DNA of 34,253 nt from the NCBI GenBank assembly GCA_030019435.1, contig JASEEV010000018.1:1-34253 (forward strand), given 5' to 3'. A program made the translations under genes and the position numbers. The notes below the pieces were generated by a model that did not search any database, was not told the origin of the DNA, and saw only the letters and a list, made by a program, of their open reading frames with translations. Position 1 is the first letter of the stretch. Each line of letters starts with the position of its first letter. The stretch is from Methanocellales archaeon. GTDB lineage: Archaea > Halobacteriota > UBA148. Below, piece after piece: positions 15,449 to 24,849 of this stretch.

Positions 15449-16498
15449 ATGATCAAGAGTGCCATTTCAAAGGTTATTGAGCGTGAGGATCTTAGCGAAG
15501 AGGAGGCAAGAAAGACCATGGAAGAGATGATGTCTGGTGTTGCTACAGACGCTCAGATAGCGGCTTTTTTAACAGGTCTAAGGACAAAAGGTGAAAAAGT
15601 AGAGGAAATAGTGGCTTTTGCAAAGGTCATGAGAGAGTTCTGCTCAAGGATAGATCCTAGGGTCAAGGGAACGCTCGTGGACACGTGCGGAACTGGAGGG
15701 GATAGGATAAAGACGTTCAACATAAGTACCGTCTCCGCTTTCGTGGCTGCTGGAGCAGGAATACCCATAGCAAAACATGGCAACAGGTCTGTGACGAGCA
15801 AGTGTGGAAGCGCTGATGTGTTGGAAATGTGTGGCGTAAACATAGGGTTGGAGCCAAAAAAGGTTGAGAAATGCATTGAGCGCATAGGATTTGGGTTCAT
15901 GTTTGCCCCGATATTTCATGGCGCGATGAAGTACGCAACTCCCGTGCGAAGAGAGATTGGGATCAGGACGGTGTTCAACGTACTCGGCCCGCTGACCAAT
16001 CCTGCTGGAGCAAGAGCACAAGTCATGGGCGTCTACGACCCCTCACTGACGGAAACGCTCGCAAACGTCTTGAAAGAGCTAGGTACGAAGCACGCAATGG
16101 TCGTTCACGGTCTTGATGGACTGGATGAGATTTCAAATGTAGGCAAGACGAAGATTTCTGAGCTGTGCGATGGCAATGTGAACACGTATATCATGAAACC
16201 TGAGGATATCGGATTCCTGCATGCAAGGTATGAGGATGTTAAGGGAGGGGATGCAGAGGATAATGCGGTCCTGATGATCAAGTTGCTCAATGGAGGTGAT
16301 GGCCCAAGAGGGGATGTTATCTTGATGAACTCAGCCGCTGCGATCATAGTTGGAGGTAGAGCTGAGAACTTTGAGGAGGGCATCGAAATCGCGAGGGAAG
16401 CCATCGACAGCGGGAGAGCTTATGACATTCTTAGGAACTTGATCAGAGCTACTGAAGGCGATTCATCTAAGCTTGAAAGTCTGGAGGCGAAACTTTGA
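15449..16498 (+). CDS. trpD: Anthranilate phosphoribosyltransferase
   Basis: 349 residues from ATG 15449, preceded by GGAGATGTG as ribosome site; a GTG at 15443 in frame overlaps the trpG stop. The PRPP-binding loop is GTGGDRIKTFNIST (from residue 81) and the anthranilate-site KHGNRSVTSKCGSADVLE (from about 109) is intact. It transfers phosphoribose to anthranilate. The 3' end overlaps trpC. Confidence 0.95.
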   Translation: MIKSAISKVIEREDLSEEEARKTMEEMMSGVATDAQIAAFLTGLRTKGEKVEEIVAFAKVMREFCSRIDPRVKGTLVDTCGTGGDRIKTFNISTVSAFVAAGAGIPIAKHGNRSVTSKCGSADVLEMCGVNIGLEPKKVEKCIERIGFGFMFAPIFHGAMKYATPVRREIGIRTVFNVLGPLTNPAGARAQVMGVYDPSLTETLANVLKELGTKHAMVVHGLDGLDEISNVGKTKISELCDGNVNTYIMKPEDIGFLHARYEDVKGGDAEDNAVLMIKLLNGGDGPRGDVILMNSAAAIIVGGRAENFEEGIEIAREAIDSGRAYDILRNLIRATEGDSSKLESLEAKL

Positions 16499-17256
16499 TC
16501 GACAAGATAGTATCTGACGTTAGAAAGGGGGTTGAGAGGAGGAGGCAGAAAGTTCCAGTATGCAATCTGCCTGCCAGGAAGAGCAGAGTTCTAAGTCTTT
16601 CGGAGGCAATCCGTGACTGCCAACATATCCCGATCATAGCGGAGATAAAGCCCATGTCTCCGTCGGAGGGCATTCTGAGACAGAATCTCGATGTTGTAGC
16701 ATTGGCTAGAGAATATGAGGCTGGCGGAGCTATTGCAATATCCGTTCTGACGGAGCCAAAATATTTTGGAGGAAGTCTTGAAAACTTGGTTGAAGTCAAG
16801 GATGCGACCAATCTACCCGTCCTCAGAAAGGATTTCATCGTCGATGAATATCAAATCCATGAGAGTGCTGCATACGGCGCGGACTCAATACTCTTGATAT
16901 CCTCATGCGTCCGCAATAAACTCTCAAATTTCTTATCCATAGCCAACGACCTTGACTTGGAGACGATCGTTGAGTGTTGCTCTGCTCCAGAAGTCAAGCT
17001 AGCGGTCGATGCAGGGGCAAAGATGATAGGAGTAAACAATCGCGATCTTCATACGCTAAGAGTAGATCTTGGCGTCACGAAACAGCTGGCAAAATACGTG
17101 CCAAGCAACACGATCTTGATCAGTGAGTCTGGAGTAAGGATAGCAAAGGACATAAGATTTTTGATAGAAGCTGGTGCAAATGCAGTTCTCATTGGTACTA
17201 CGTTGATGCGCTCCAAGAAACCAGAAGAGAAGCTTCGAGAATTCGTGCAGGCGTAA
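16495..17256 (+). CDS. trpC: Indole-3-glycerol phosphate synthase
   Basis: 253 residues, TIM barrel. E50 and K52 in IIAEIKPMSPSEG, VLRKDFIVDEYQI with the second catalytic lysine, GVNNRDLHTL, and phosphate-binding ISESGV and GANAVLIGTTLM. TTG start, overlapping the trpD stop as TTGA. Stand-alone enzyme, not fused to TrpF. Confidence 0.95.
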   Translation: MIDKIVSDVRKGVERRRQKVPVCNLPARKSRVLSLSEAIRDCQHIPIIAEIKPMSPSEGILRQNLDVVALAREYEAGGAIAISVLTEPKYFGGSLENLVEVKDATNLPVLRKDFIVDEYQIHESAAYGADSILLISSCVRNKLSNFLSIANDLDLETIVECCSAPEVKLAVDAGAKMIGVNNRDLHTLRVDLGVTKQLAKYVPSNTILISESGVRIAKDIRFLIEAGANAVLIGTTLMRSKKPEEKLREFVQA

Positions 17257-17258
17257 AC

Positions 17259-17933
17259 ATGGTAAAAGTGAAGATATGTGGGATCACGAGCACCGAAGAT
17301 GCTACCTTGGCCATCGAGAATGGTGCGGACATGGTTGGCATGATCATAGACGTTCCAGTCGACACACCGAGAAAGATCTCCTTGGAAAAGGCACTTGAGA
17401 TATCAAAGGGGATAGATAGCGTGGTTGTAGTGCTAATGCCGAGATCTGCTAGCGATGTCGTTAGGGTTGCAAGGGAACTAAGACCTTATGCAGTCCAACT
17501 CCATGGATATGAGCCGAATAGTTTTGTGCGGGACATCAAATCCTCCCTACCCAAGGAAACGAAAGTCATCAAGACCGTCCATATAGACATAGAGGGCGAT
17601 GTGAGATACCCCAAGAGAGAGGATAAATCGAGCTATCTAGAGGATTTGGCAAAAATCGTCGACTTCATACTCTTGGACACCGTTACCTCTAGAGAGGGGG
17701 GAACTGGTATGACACACGACTGGATGATTAGCAAGCGGATAAAAGATAAAATCGGATTGCCAGTCATACTCGCCGGAGGACTTACGCCCGAGAACGTATC
17801 ACAAGCGGTCAAAGTTGTAAGACCATATGCCGTCGACGCTGCAAGTGGGGTTGAACTCCGCCCGGGAAAGAAGGATCCATGCAAGGTAAAATCCTTCATA
17901 AAAGCTGTCAAGGAGGTCAAAAGTTGTACGTGA
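17259..17933 (+). CDS. trpF: Phosphoribosylanthranilate isomerase
   Basis: 224 residues. VKICGIT with catalytic Cys7, [14 protein letters not shown] with the catalytic Asp, [13 protein letters not shown] and AVDAASGVE phosphate loops. Amadori isomerisation of phosphoribosylanthranilate. Two bases separate it from trpC; the end overlaps the TTG start of trpB by about ten bases. Confidence 0.94.
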   Translation: MVKVKICGITSTEDATLAIENGADMVGMIIDVPVDTPRKISLEKALEISKGIDSVVVVLMPRSASDVVRVARELRPYAVQLHGYEPNSFVRDIKSSLPKETKVIKTVHIDIEGDVRYPKREDKSSYLEDLAKIVDFILLDTVTSREGGTGMTHDWMISKRIKDKIGLPVILAGGLTPENVSQAVKVVRPYAVDAASGVELRPGKKDPCKVKSFIKAVKEVKSCT

Positions 17934-19114
17934 ATAGGTATCCGAGGGAAGGAAAGTTCGAAAGATATGGGGGGCAGTTCGTTCCTGAGGTCTTGATGTC
18001 AGCGCTAGAGGAGCTTGAGCATGCATATACAAAGTTTAGAGATGACCCTGGGTTCAGGAAAGAGCTTGATGCGTATCTCAGAGAGTTTGCAGGAAGACCT
18101 ACACCTCTTTTTTTCGCTAAGCAACTCTCAAATAAGCTGGGCGTGAAGATCTATCTGAAGAGAGAGGATCTCGTGCATGGTGGTGCACACAAGCTAAACA
18201 ACACCCTTGGCCAAGCACTGCTCGCAAAGAAAATGCACAAGGAGAGGGTGATTGCGGAGACGGGAGCTGGTCAACATGGACTTGCAACCGCCATTGCTGC
18301 CGTCGCTCTAGGACTGAAGCCCGAGATATACATGGGAGCTGTAGACATGGAAAGGCAAAGGCTGAACGTGTTTAGGATGAAGTTGCTTGGTGCAAAAGTT
18401 CATCCTGTCGAGAGCGGAAGTAAGACGCTCAAAGACGCGATCAACGAGGCTCTGAGAGATTGGGTCACAAATGTCGAGACGACGTATTATCTCCTTGGAT
18501 CGGTTGTAGGACCGCATCCCTACCCGATGATCGTAAGGGACTTCCAGAGGATCATAGGAATGGAGACGAAAGAACAAATACTCGAAAAGGAGGGGAGACT
18601 GCCAGATGCGATGATCGCATGTGTTGGCGGGGGAAGCAACGCCATTGGAATGTTCTATGACTTTCTCGATGATGATGTATCCATGTACGGCATTGAAGCC
18701 GGTGGTGAGGGCATTGAGACGGGCAAGCATGCCGCTCCTCTAGTCGCGGGAACTGAAGGAGTTCTTCACGGAGCTTTCAGTTATGTCCTTCAAGATAAGT
18801 ATGGACAAATATCAACGACTCACAGCATTTCCGCCGGATTGGATTACCCAGGCGTGGGTCCTGAGCATTCATTCCTGAAAATCAAGGAAAGGATCAAGTA
18901 CGATTATGTTACAGATGATGAAGCGCTGGATGCCTTTAAACTTCTCACTGAGACAGAGGGGATAATGCCTGCCCTGGAGAGCGCACATGCCATTGCATAT
19001 GCCTGCAAGATGGCAGAAGAAATGACGGAGGAGGAGATAATCGTGATAAACCTTTCGGGTAGAGGGGACAAAGACGTCATGATCGTCGCAGAAAAGATGG
19101 GTATAAAGATATGA
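17924..19114 (+). CDS. trpB: Tryptophan synthase beta subunit
   Basis: 396 residues from TTG 17924. I prefer this start because AGGAGG (17911-17916) is 7 bases upstream and homologous sequence ([18 protein letters not shown]) begins just after; a longer frame to ATG 17879 would cover the trpF end. PLP lysine in [12 protein letters not shown], catalytic Glu in AETGAGQHG, phosphate loop GGGSNAIG. TrpB1 type, working with TrpA by indole channelling. Ends overlapping trpA (ATGA). Confidence 0.95.
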   Translation: MYVNRYPREGKFERYGGQFVPEVLMSALEELEHAYTKFRDDPGFRKELDAYLREFAGRPTPLFFAKQLSNKLGVKIYLKREDLVHGGAHKLNNTLGQALLAKKMHKERVIAETGAGQHGLATAIAAVALGLKPEIYMGAVDMERQRLNVFRMKLLGAKVHPVESGSKTLKDAINEALRDWVTNVETTYYLLGSVVGPHPYPMIVRDFQRIIGMETKEQILEKEGRLPDAMIACVGGGSNAIGMFYDFLDDDVSMYGIEAGGEGIETGKHAAPLVAGTEGVLHGAFSYVLQDKYGQISTTHSISAGLDYPGVGPEHSFLKIKERIKYDYVTDDEALDAFKLLTETEGIMPALESAHAIAYACKMAEEMTEEEIIVINLSGRGDKDVMIVAEKMGIKI

Positions 19115-19923
19115 GGATCGCTGACAAATTTCAGGAGCTCTCAGAAAAGGGAGAGGGTGCGCTCATCGTTTACGTGACAGCAGGCGATCCCTCGCTCTTT
19201 CTAACGAAAAACATAGTCAAGGCACTAGAGGAAGCTGGTGCAGACATGATAGAATTGGGCTTGCCTTTTTCAGATCCGATTGCCGACGGTCCTACGATCC
19301 AAGCCGCATCTGAGAGAGCTCTCAAAGCAGGCATGAACCCAGATGTGTACTTCAAGATGACCAAGGAGATAAGAGAATATACGGATGTACCTCTTATTTG
19401 CCTCACATACTACAACCTCGTTCTTCAACGCGGCATAGGTCGTTTCATGAGGGATTGTGTCGAGAGTGGAATAAACGGCATAATAATCCCAGATTTGCCC
19501 ATAGAAGAGGCTGGACAGACACTAAGCGAGGCGAATAAGAACGGTGTAGATGTCATCCTGCTCATCGCTCCGACGTCGACGGAGGAGAGGATGAAGATCA
19601 TATCAAGCGCTGCCCATGGTTTTGTCTATCTGGTCAGTTTGTTAGGGGTCACTGGAGCCAGAGAAGAGCTCTCTGTGATCGTGAAAGACCTGATAGGCAA
19701 AGTTCGGAGGGTTGCGAAGAGGAAAGTTCCCATAGCCGTTGGTTTTGGCCTTTCCTCTCCCAACCATGTGCGCGAGGTGATCAGATCAGGGGCTGATGGC
19801 GCTATTGTTGGAAGTGCTATAGTGAATATCATAGCTAAGAACAAGGGGGAGGAGGAAAAAATGTTGCGTGAGATTAGGGGATTTGTGGCGCAGCTCAAAG
19901 AGGCAACTCTATTTGATGGATGA
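19111..19923 (+). CDS. trpA: Tryptophan synthase alpha subunit
   Basis: 270 residues, TIM barrel. Catalytic E48 and D59 in [18 protein letters not shown]; phosphate-binding [10 protein letters not shown] and [12 protein letters not shown] near the C-terminus. Cleaves indoleglycerol phosphate. Last gene of the trp run; a T6 tract directly follows the stop. Confidence 0.96.
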   Translation: MRIADKFQELSEKGEGALIVYVTAGDPSLFLTKNIVKALEEAGADMIELGLPFSDPIADGPTIQAASERALKAGMNPDVYFKMTKEIREYTDVPLICLTYYNLVLQRGIGRFMRDCVESGINGIIIPDLPIEEAGQTLSEANKNGVDVILLIAPTSTEERMKIISSAAHGFVYLVSLLGVTGAREELSVIVKDLIGKVRRVAKRKVPIAVGFGLSSPNHVREVIRSGADGAIVGSAIVNIIAKNKGEEEKMLREIRGFVAQLKEATLFDG

Positions 19924-19930
19924 TTTTTTC
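19921..19930 (+). terminator. Oligo-T tract after trpA, weak terminator candidate
   Basis: TGATTTTTTC spans the trpA stop. Oligo-T runs can terminate archaeal RNA polymerase. Followed within 20 bp by a new TATA element, so it may separate the trp and shikimate units, though read-through is likely. Confidence 0.35.
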
Positions 19931-19947
19931 AGACCGACAGATTTAAG

Positions 19948-19995
19948 TTTAATAAATATGTTACTGTGTCACACACTAACACGGTAGGTGAAAAA
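19948..19995 (+). promoter_or_regulatory. Promoter of the shikimate-branch unit
   Basis: TATA candidate TTTAATAAAT (19948-19957), then an odd palindrome TGTGT-C-ACACA (19965-19975) near the expected start site, then ribosome site GGTGA before ATG 19996. The palindrome is an operator candidate; no factor is identified. Confidence 0.5.
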
Positions 19996-20793
19996 ATGAG
20001 CGACATAGGCAAAAGCGTGCGCATGGAGAGAATAATAGACAGAAAAAGCGGCAACACGGTGATCGTGCCAATGGACCATGGGATCTCATCAGGTCCCATA
20101 GAAGGGCTCATAGACATGAAGAGAGCCGTAGATGCCATTGCAGAAGGGGGAGCGGATGCAGTCCTGCTCCATAAAGGAATCGTCAGGGCAGGACACAGAG
20201 GATACGGAAGAGACATTGGTCTGGTGATTCACTTGTCCGCCAGCACTTCCTTAGGTCCAGATCCCCTGAACAAAGTGAGGGTTACAACAGTAGAGGAGGC
20301 GATCAAGCTTGGAGCAGATGCCGTATCAGTGCACGTAAACATAGGAGCGGAAAACGAGCCAGAGATGCTCCGCAAGCTAGGAGAAACTGCACAGATTTGT
20401 GAGGAATGGGGGATGCCGTTGCTGGCAATGATGTACCCAAGGGGGAAGAAGGTCACAGATGAGCATGATGTGAAGTTCGTGAAGCACGCCGCCAGGGTAG
20501 GAGCAGAACTAGGTGCTGACATCATCAAGACGAACTACACAGGCTCTCCAGACTCTTTTAGAGAAGTAGTGCGCGGAACTCCAATACCCGTGGTGATAGC
20601 AGGGGGACCCAAGATGGAGACCGACAAAGAAGTCTTGGAAATGATAAAAGAGGCAATGGATGTAGGCGGAAGAGGAGTGTCAATAGGAAGGAACATATTT
20701 CAACACAGAAATCCAACAAAAATGACGAAAGCGGTAGCAGATATCGTGCACAAAAACATTTCCATCAAAGAAGCATTGGAGACCCTGAAATGA
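19996..20793 (+). CDS. 2-amino-3,7-dideoxy-D-threo-hept-6-ulosonate synthase (AroA')
   Basis: 265 residues from ATG 19996 (GGTGA upstream); an earlier GTG at 19966 lies in the promoter. DhnA/archaeal class I aldolase fold: [24 protein letters not shown] with the Schiff-base lysine and nearby Tyr, IAGGPK and [11 protein letters not shown]. Family knowledge: condenses aspartate semialdehyde with 6-deoxy-5-ketofructose 1-phosphate, the first step of the archaeal route to dehydroquinate that bypasses DAHP. Followed with ATGA overlap by DHQ synthase II, its pathway partner. Confidence 0.93.
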   Translation: MSDIGKSVRMERIIDRKSGNTVIVPMDHGISSGPIEGLIDMKRAVDAIAEGGADAVLLHKGIVRAGHRGYGRDIGLVIHLSASTSLGPDPLNKVRVTTVEEAIKLGADAVSVHVNIGAENEPEMLRKLGETAQICEEWGMPLLAMMYPRGKKVTDEHDVKFVKHAARVGAELGADIIKTNYTGSPDSFREVVRGTPIPVVIAGGPKMETDKEVLEMIKEAMDVGGRGVSIGRNIFQHRNPTKMTKAVADIVHKNISIKEALETLK

Positions 20794-21929
20794 AGAAAAG
20801 CATCTGGATCAAAGCCGACCAAGGCTCTTGGGAACTTCGCAAGAAAAGGGTCACTTCTGGTCTTGAGCATGGAGTGGACACCATACTCGTCGATGAAGAC
20901 GATGTTCACAAGGTAAGAGAGCTGGGCGATATTACCATAGCTGCATTTTTTCGAGATGGAGAGAGCGATGCAGATATTTTGGTGGTGGGGAAAAACAGCG
21001 AAGGTGATGCCACGAGCTCACTGCCGAAGGATCTCAGCGACTCAAGGGATATAAGCGTGCTCTCCCAACTAAAGGAAAAAGGGAGGGAGACGGCTGCATA
21101 CGTCTTGATAAAGGGAAAGGAGTACGAGAAATTTGCAGTCGAGCTAGGGAAGATCTGTGACCATCTGATGGTCATTGGAACGGATTGGAAGGTCATTCCT
21201 CTGGAGAACTTGATCGCAGCACTACAAAAGCACGATGTGGAGATCATCGCAGGCGTGAAAAGCTCCCCAGAAGCGAAGGTTGCCCTAGAAACTCTCGAGA
21301 AAGGTGCAGATGGCGTCTTGCTTGACACGGACGACCCGTCTGAGATCAAGCGAACTGTTCATATTGCTGAGAGTGCTGGAGTGGAGCTCATATCCCTAAC
21401 CCCCGCACAGATCACAAGGGTGAAAGCGGTTGGAATGGGCGATCGTGTGTGCGTAGACACATGCTCGCTTTTGAGCAAAGGTGAAGGTATGTTAATCGGC
21501 TCGCAGTCCAATGGCTTGTTTTTGGTTCACGGAGAGACTGAGGAAAGCCCATATGTTTCGCCACGTCCCTTTCGCGTAAATGCTGGTGCAGTTCATGCAT
21601 ACGTGTATGTGAGCGGCAAGACCAGATATCTATCTGAACTACAAAGTGGGGATGACATAACAATCATAGACTCCAAAGGAGCGTCAAGAAAAGCGACAAT
21701 AGGGCGGATAAAGATCGAACGCCGTCCACTTACACTCGTTGAAGCAAAAGTGAAAGGAGATAAAATAAAGACCATTCTCCAGAATGCTGAGACCATCAAA
21801 CTCGTAACCAAGGATGGAACTCCCAGAGCGGTCACAGAGCTGAAAGAGGGCGATGAAGTCCTGGTCCATTATGAAGAAGGCGGTAGACACTTTGGCATGA
21901 AGATCGATGAGACGATCGTTGAGAAATAG
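20790..21929 (+). CDS. 3-dehydroquinate synthase II (AroB')
   Basis: 379 residues, full length for the archaeal family. Characteristic N-terminus SIWIKAD, central [14 protein letters not shown] and [16 protein letters not shown], then [26 protein letters not shown] split over conserved positions. NAD-dependent oxidative deamination and cyclisation to 3-dehydroquinate. Unrelated in fold to bacterial AroB. Confidence 0.95.
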   Translation: MKKSIWIKADQGSWELRKKRVTSGLEHGVDTILVDEDDVHKVRELGDITIAAFFRDGESDADILVVGKNSEGDATSSLPKDLSDSRDISVLSQLKEKGRETAAYVLIKGKEYEKFAVELGKICDHLMVIGTDWKVIPLENLIAALQKHDVEIIAGVKSSPEAKVALETLEKGADGVLLDTDDPSEIKRTVHIAESAGVELISLTPAQITRVKAVGMGDRVCVDTCSLLSKGEGMLIGSQSNGLFLVHGETEESPYVSPRPFRVNAGAVHAYVYVSGKTRYLSELQSGDDITIIDSKGASRKATIGRIKIERRPLTLVEAKVKGDKIKTILQNAETIKLVTKDGTPRAVTELKEGDEVLVHYEEGGRHFGMKIDETIVEK

Positions 21930-21937
21930 GGATACTT

Positions 21938-22618
21938 ATGCGCATAGGTGATGTCGAACTTAATACGCCAAAAATAGTCGGAGTGATCAACAACCTCGAT
22001 GAAGTTGAGAAGGCGGAAAAAGCAGGAGCAGACTTACTGGAGATCAGAATAGATTTACTCGACAAGAAAGAGGATGTGAGACGATTCTTCAAGGACGCCA
22101 ACGATGCCACATCTCTACCGATCATCGCGACCGCTCGTATGAGGAGTGAGGGGGGATCGTTTGTTGGCTCCGAACGGGAAAGAATTTCAATGCTGTTGTC
22201 CGCCCTAGAGTACGCTGATGCGGTTGACGTTGAGTTAAGGGCAGTGATGATGAAGGATGTAATAGAAAAGGCGAGAGAGCGTGGGATAGTGTCGATCGTC
22301 TCATACCATGATTTCGCCGGAACACCTCCTAAGGAGCAAATGTTGGGAATATTGAAGGAGGCACGTCGCATAGGTGATATTCCTAAGCTTGCGGTCATGG
22401 CTCTCTCACTCAGCGATGTTCCCCTCTTGCTGGAGGTCACGCTTCAGGCACAAAAGCCCTTGTGCACAATAGCCATGGGCTCCCTCGGAAAACATTCAAG
22501 AGTGATAGCACCGCTATATGGCTCTGCATTGACCTATGGTCATGTCGGCACGGCAAAAGCGCCAGGACAATTATCCGTAAGAGAGCTGAGAACTGCGCTT
22601 GACATCCTGGTGAGATAG
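21938..22618 (+). CDS. aroD: 3-dehydroquinate dehydratase, type I
   Basis: 226 residues, Schiff-base TIM barrel. EIRIDLL with conserved Glu and Arg, catalytic His in VSYHDFAGTP, Schiff-base Lys in DIPKLAVMA, IAMGSLGKHSRV and the C-terminal GTAKAPGQLS loop. Eight bases after the DHQ synthase stop; aroE begins immediately after its own stop. Confidence 0.95.
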   Translation: MRIGDVELNTPKIVGVINNLDEVEKAEKAGADLLEIRIDLLDKKEDVRRFFKDANDATSLPIIATARMRSEGGSFVGSERERISMLLSALEYADAVDVELRAVMMKDVIEKARERGIVSIVSYHDFAGTPPKEQMLGILKEARRIGDIPKLAVMALSLSDVPLLLEVTLQAQKPLCTIAMGSLGKHSRVIAPLYGSALTYGHVGTAKAPGQLSVRELRTALDILVR

Positions 22619-23440
22619 ATGAAAAAGATATATGGAGTGATTGGAGACCCGATTGAGCATAGTCTATCGCCGATCATGCATAATGCCGCATTTCGCCAAT
22701 TGGGGATGGAGTGTGAGTATCATGCTTTTCGCGTTACCCTTGAGAATGTAGCTAGTGCGATCTTGGGCGCAAAAGCGCTTGGCTTTGGTGGACTGAACGT
22801 GACGATACCGCTCAAAGAAATGGTATTGGATGTGGTAGATGCCGATCCTCTCGCAAAAAAAATCGGCGCAGTTAACACCATTGATTTTAAGGATGGAATC
22901 ATCGGCTACAATACCGATGGCGTCGGCGCAAAACATGCGTTGGAGAAGCACGGCATCGATGTAGCAGATAAGCGCGTTTTGCTCCTTGGTTCTGGTGGTG
23001 CAGCCAGGGCAATTGCGTTTCAGCTCGCAAAGGATGGAGCAACACTGATCATCGCAAATCGAACCGTACCTAGGGCAGCTAAACTTGCGCAAGAGGTGCG
23101 AAGTATAGGCGATGCCATCGGCACTGGACTGGATGAGCTTGCTATGCTCATAAAAAAGGTCGATATATTGGTCAACTCAACTTCGGTCGGGATGCGTCCT
23201 CGCATGGATGAAACGCTGGTGACTGCAGATCTGATGCATCCTAGCTTGGTGGTCTTTGACATCGTGTACAATCCCATCGAGACTAGATTGCTGAGAGAAG
23301 CCAAAAAGGCTGGTGCACCGACCGTAGATGGAGTCGACATGCTCGTACACCAAGGCGCAGAATCGTTTAAGATCTGGATGGGACGGGATGCGCCAATAGA
23401 TGTGATGGAGGCTGCTGTGAGATGCGCTCTAAAGTGTTGA
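22619..23440 (+). CDS. aroE: Shikimate dehydrogenase
   Basis: 273 residues. Substrate motif GDPIEHSLSPIMHNAAF, catalytic K66 in NVTIPLKE, D100 in NTDGVG, NADP loop LLGSGGAARA (about 122-131), and HQGAESFKIWMG near the C-terminus. Reduces 3-dehydroshikimate to shikimate. No gap from aroD; overlaps tyrA by 19 bp. Confidence 0.95.
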   Translation: MKKIYGVIGDPIEHSLSPIMHNAAFRQLGMECEYHAFRVTLENVASAILGAKALGFGGLNVTIPLKEMVLDVVDADPLAKKIGAVNTIDFKDGIIGYNTDGVGAKHALEKHGIDVADKRVLLLGSGGAARAIAFQLAKDGATLIIANRTVPRAAKLAQEVRSIGDAIGTGLDELAMLIKKVDILVNSTSVGMRPRMDETLVTADLMHPSLVVFDIVYNPIETRLLREAKKAGAPTVDGVDMLVHQGAESFKIWMGRDAPIDVMEAAVRCALKC

Positions 23441-24732
23441 TCGTCGGTGGAGCGGGAAATATGGGGCAGTGGTTTGCGCGTTTTCTCATGAGGCAGAACT
23501 ATGCAGTCAGCATCGCAGACATCGATCCCCATGCTAGGGAAGTGGCTAAAGAACTGGGAGCTGGTTTTGTCGAAGACGCAAGCGAGGCAGCAGGTGATTT
23601 TGACATCGTGTTGATCTCCGTACCAATTGACGTTACAGAGGAGGTAATAGGTGAGATCGCACCCTGCATGCGTCCTAGTAGCTTACTCATGGATGTCACA
23701 TCAGTCAAGAAGGGGCCTATGAAAGCGATGAGAAAAGCGCCAAAGGGCGTTGAGCTGATCGGCACACATCCGATGTTCGGTCCCATGGTGCCAGACCCCA
23801 AGGGGCAGACTGTGATTCTGGTGCCAGTGAAGGGACGGTGCGAGAGCTGGCTCACGAAGATCGTCGCCCTTTTTGAGGATAATGGAGCGCACGTGGAATT
23901 TCTTTCTGCAGATGAACATGACCAGATGATGGCAGTCATCCAGGGATTGACGCATTTCGCATACATAGCGATCGGTGCCACGCTGGACGCCCTGGAGTTT
24001 GACCTCAGCAAATCAAGGCGATTTATGAGTCCTGTGTACGAGATCATGGTCGACTTCGTGGGCAGAATTCTGGCCCAAAATCCCCACTTATATGCCATGA
24101 TTCAAGCAAGTCCGGATGTGGAAAGGGTGCATGATGCCTTCATCGCACAGTGTTTAGAGTTGTCGGAGAGCGCTGAGTCTGGAGAGACCGAAAAATTTGT
24201 TAGATCGATGAGGAACGCTGCAAGTCATTTTGGCGATACCGAGTCTGCGTTACGAAGGTCGGATAAGCTCGTTAATGCAAGAATAGCAGAGCTTGAGGCA
24301 CTAGCCAACTCTCTCGGAAAGGAGCGAGGTCTTAGGCATATCTATTCTGGTGTTGTGCATGTTGGGATCGTTAGGCGAGTCACACCCCAGGAGGTTTTGC
24401 TGGAGAAAGATGGGAAAAGGACCAAGCTGAAGATCGAGAACGTTAGGCTGCTTAGCACGGATGAGCTTCGCCAGTGGAAGATAGACAACTTGGTGCATCA
24501 TAGGCGAGACATATCTGTGGTTTTGTCAGAGAACGTAAAACCAAACATCATCGCCGGAATCATAGAAGGTGTGGATGGCGTCATTTCGGTGAAGAAGATC
24601 GACACCTATGAGATTAAAAAAGGTCATGTCAGCCTTACGTACAGGATCACGATCCTGAGGGACCAAGACCCAAAGGAGGTTCAACACAAAGTGGAAGAAT
24701 TGCTAGAAGGAATTGGCGGGAAGATACGATAG
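23422..24732 (+). CDS. tyrA: Prephenate dehydrogenase with C-terminal FDX-ACB-like regulatory domain
   Basis: 436 residues. Rossmann domain at the start (IVGGAGNMGQWFARF), catalytic motif GTHPMFGPM, helical dimerisation domain to about residue 290. From about 300 a second domain (HIYSGVVHVGIVRRVTPQE, WKIDNLVHHRRDISVVLSENV, VKKIDTYEIKKGHVSLTYRI) matches in character the COG4937 predicted regulatory domain seen on archaeal TyrA. Oxidative decarboxylation of prephenate to 4-hydroxyphenylpyruvate. Start within aroE; GTG 23434 or TTG 23437 are possible but would remove the first strand. Confidence 0.92.
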   Translation: MRSKVLIVGGAGNMGQWFARFLMRQNYAVSIADIDPHAREVAKELGAGFVEDASEAAGDFDIVLISVPIDVTEEVIGEIAPCMRPSSLLMDVTSVKKGPMKAMRKAPKGVELIGTHPMFGPMVPDPKGQTVILVPVKGRCESWLTKIVALFEDNGAHVEFLSADEHDQMMAVIQGLTHFAYIAIGATLDALEFDLSKSRRFMSPVYEIMVDFVGRILAQNPHLYAMIQASPDVERVHDAFIAQCLELSESAESGETEKFVRSMRNAASHFGDTESALRRSDKLVNARIAELEALANSLGKERGLRHIYSGVVHVGIVRRVTPQEVLLEKDGKRTKLKIENVRLLSTDELRQWKIDNLVHHRRDISVVLSENVKPNIIAGIIEGVDGVISVKKIDTYEIKKGHVSLTYRITILRDQDPKEVQHKVEELLEGIGGKIR

Positions 24733-24770
24733 GGCGAAATTTGACTATCATATGAAAATACATAGAAAAC

Positions 24771-24780
24771 TATATAAAAG
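24771..24780 (+). promoter_or_regulatory. TATA box of the large surface protein gene
   Basis: TATATAAAAG sits about 70-80 bp before the start codon, predicting a 5' leader near 45-50 nt. It separates this gene from the tyrA operon. Confidence 0.5.
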
Positions 24781-24849
24781 ACAGATGCTATTCAAGTAGT
24801 TTAAAAGCCCATAGAAATGATAGACCGTTGATCTTATGTGAGAACAAAC

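Noticed and set aside
17879-17923. ATG start for trpB at 17879
   Set aside because: It overlaps trpF by 55 bp and adds residues absent from the family; AGGAGG at 17911 points to TTG 17924.
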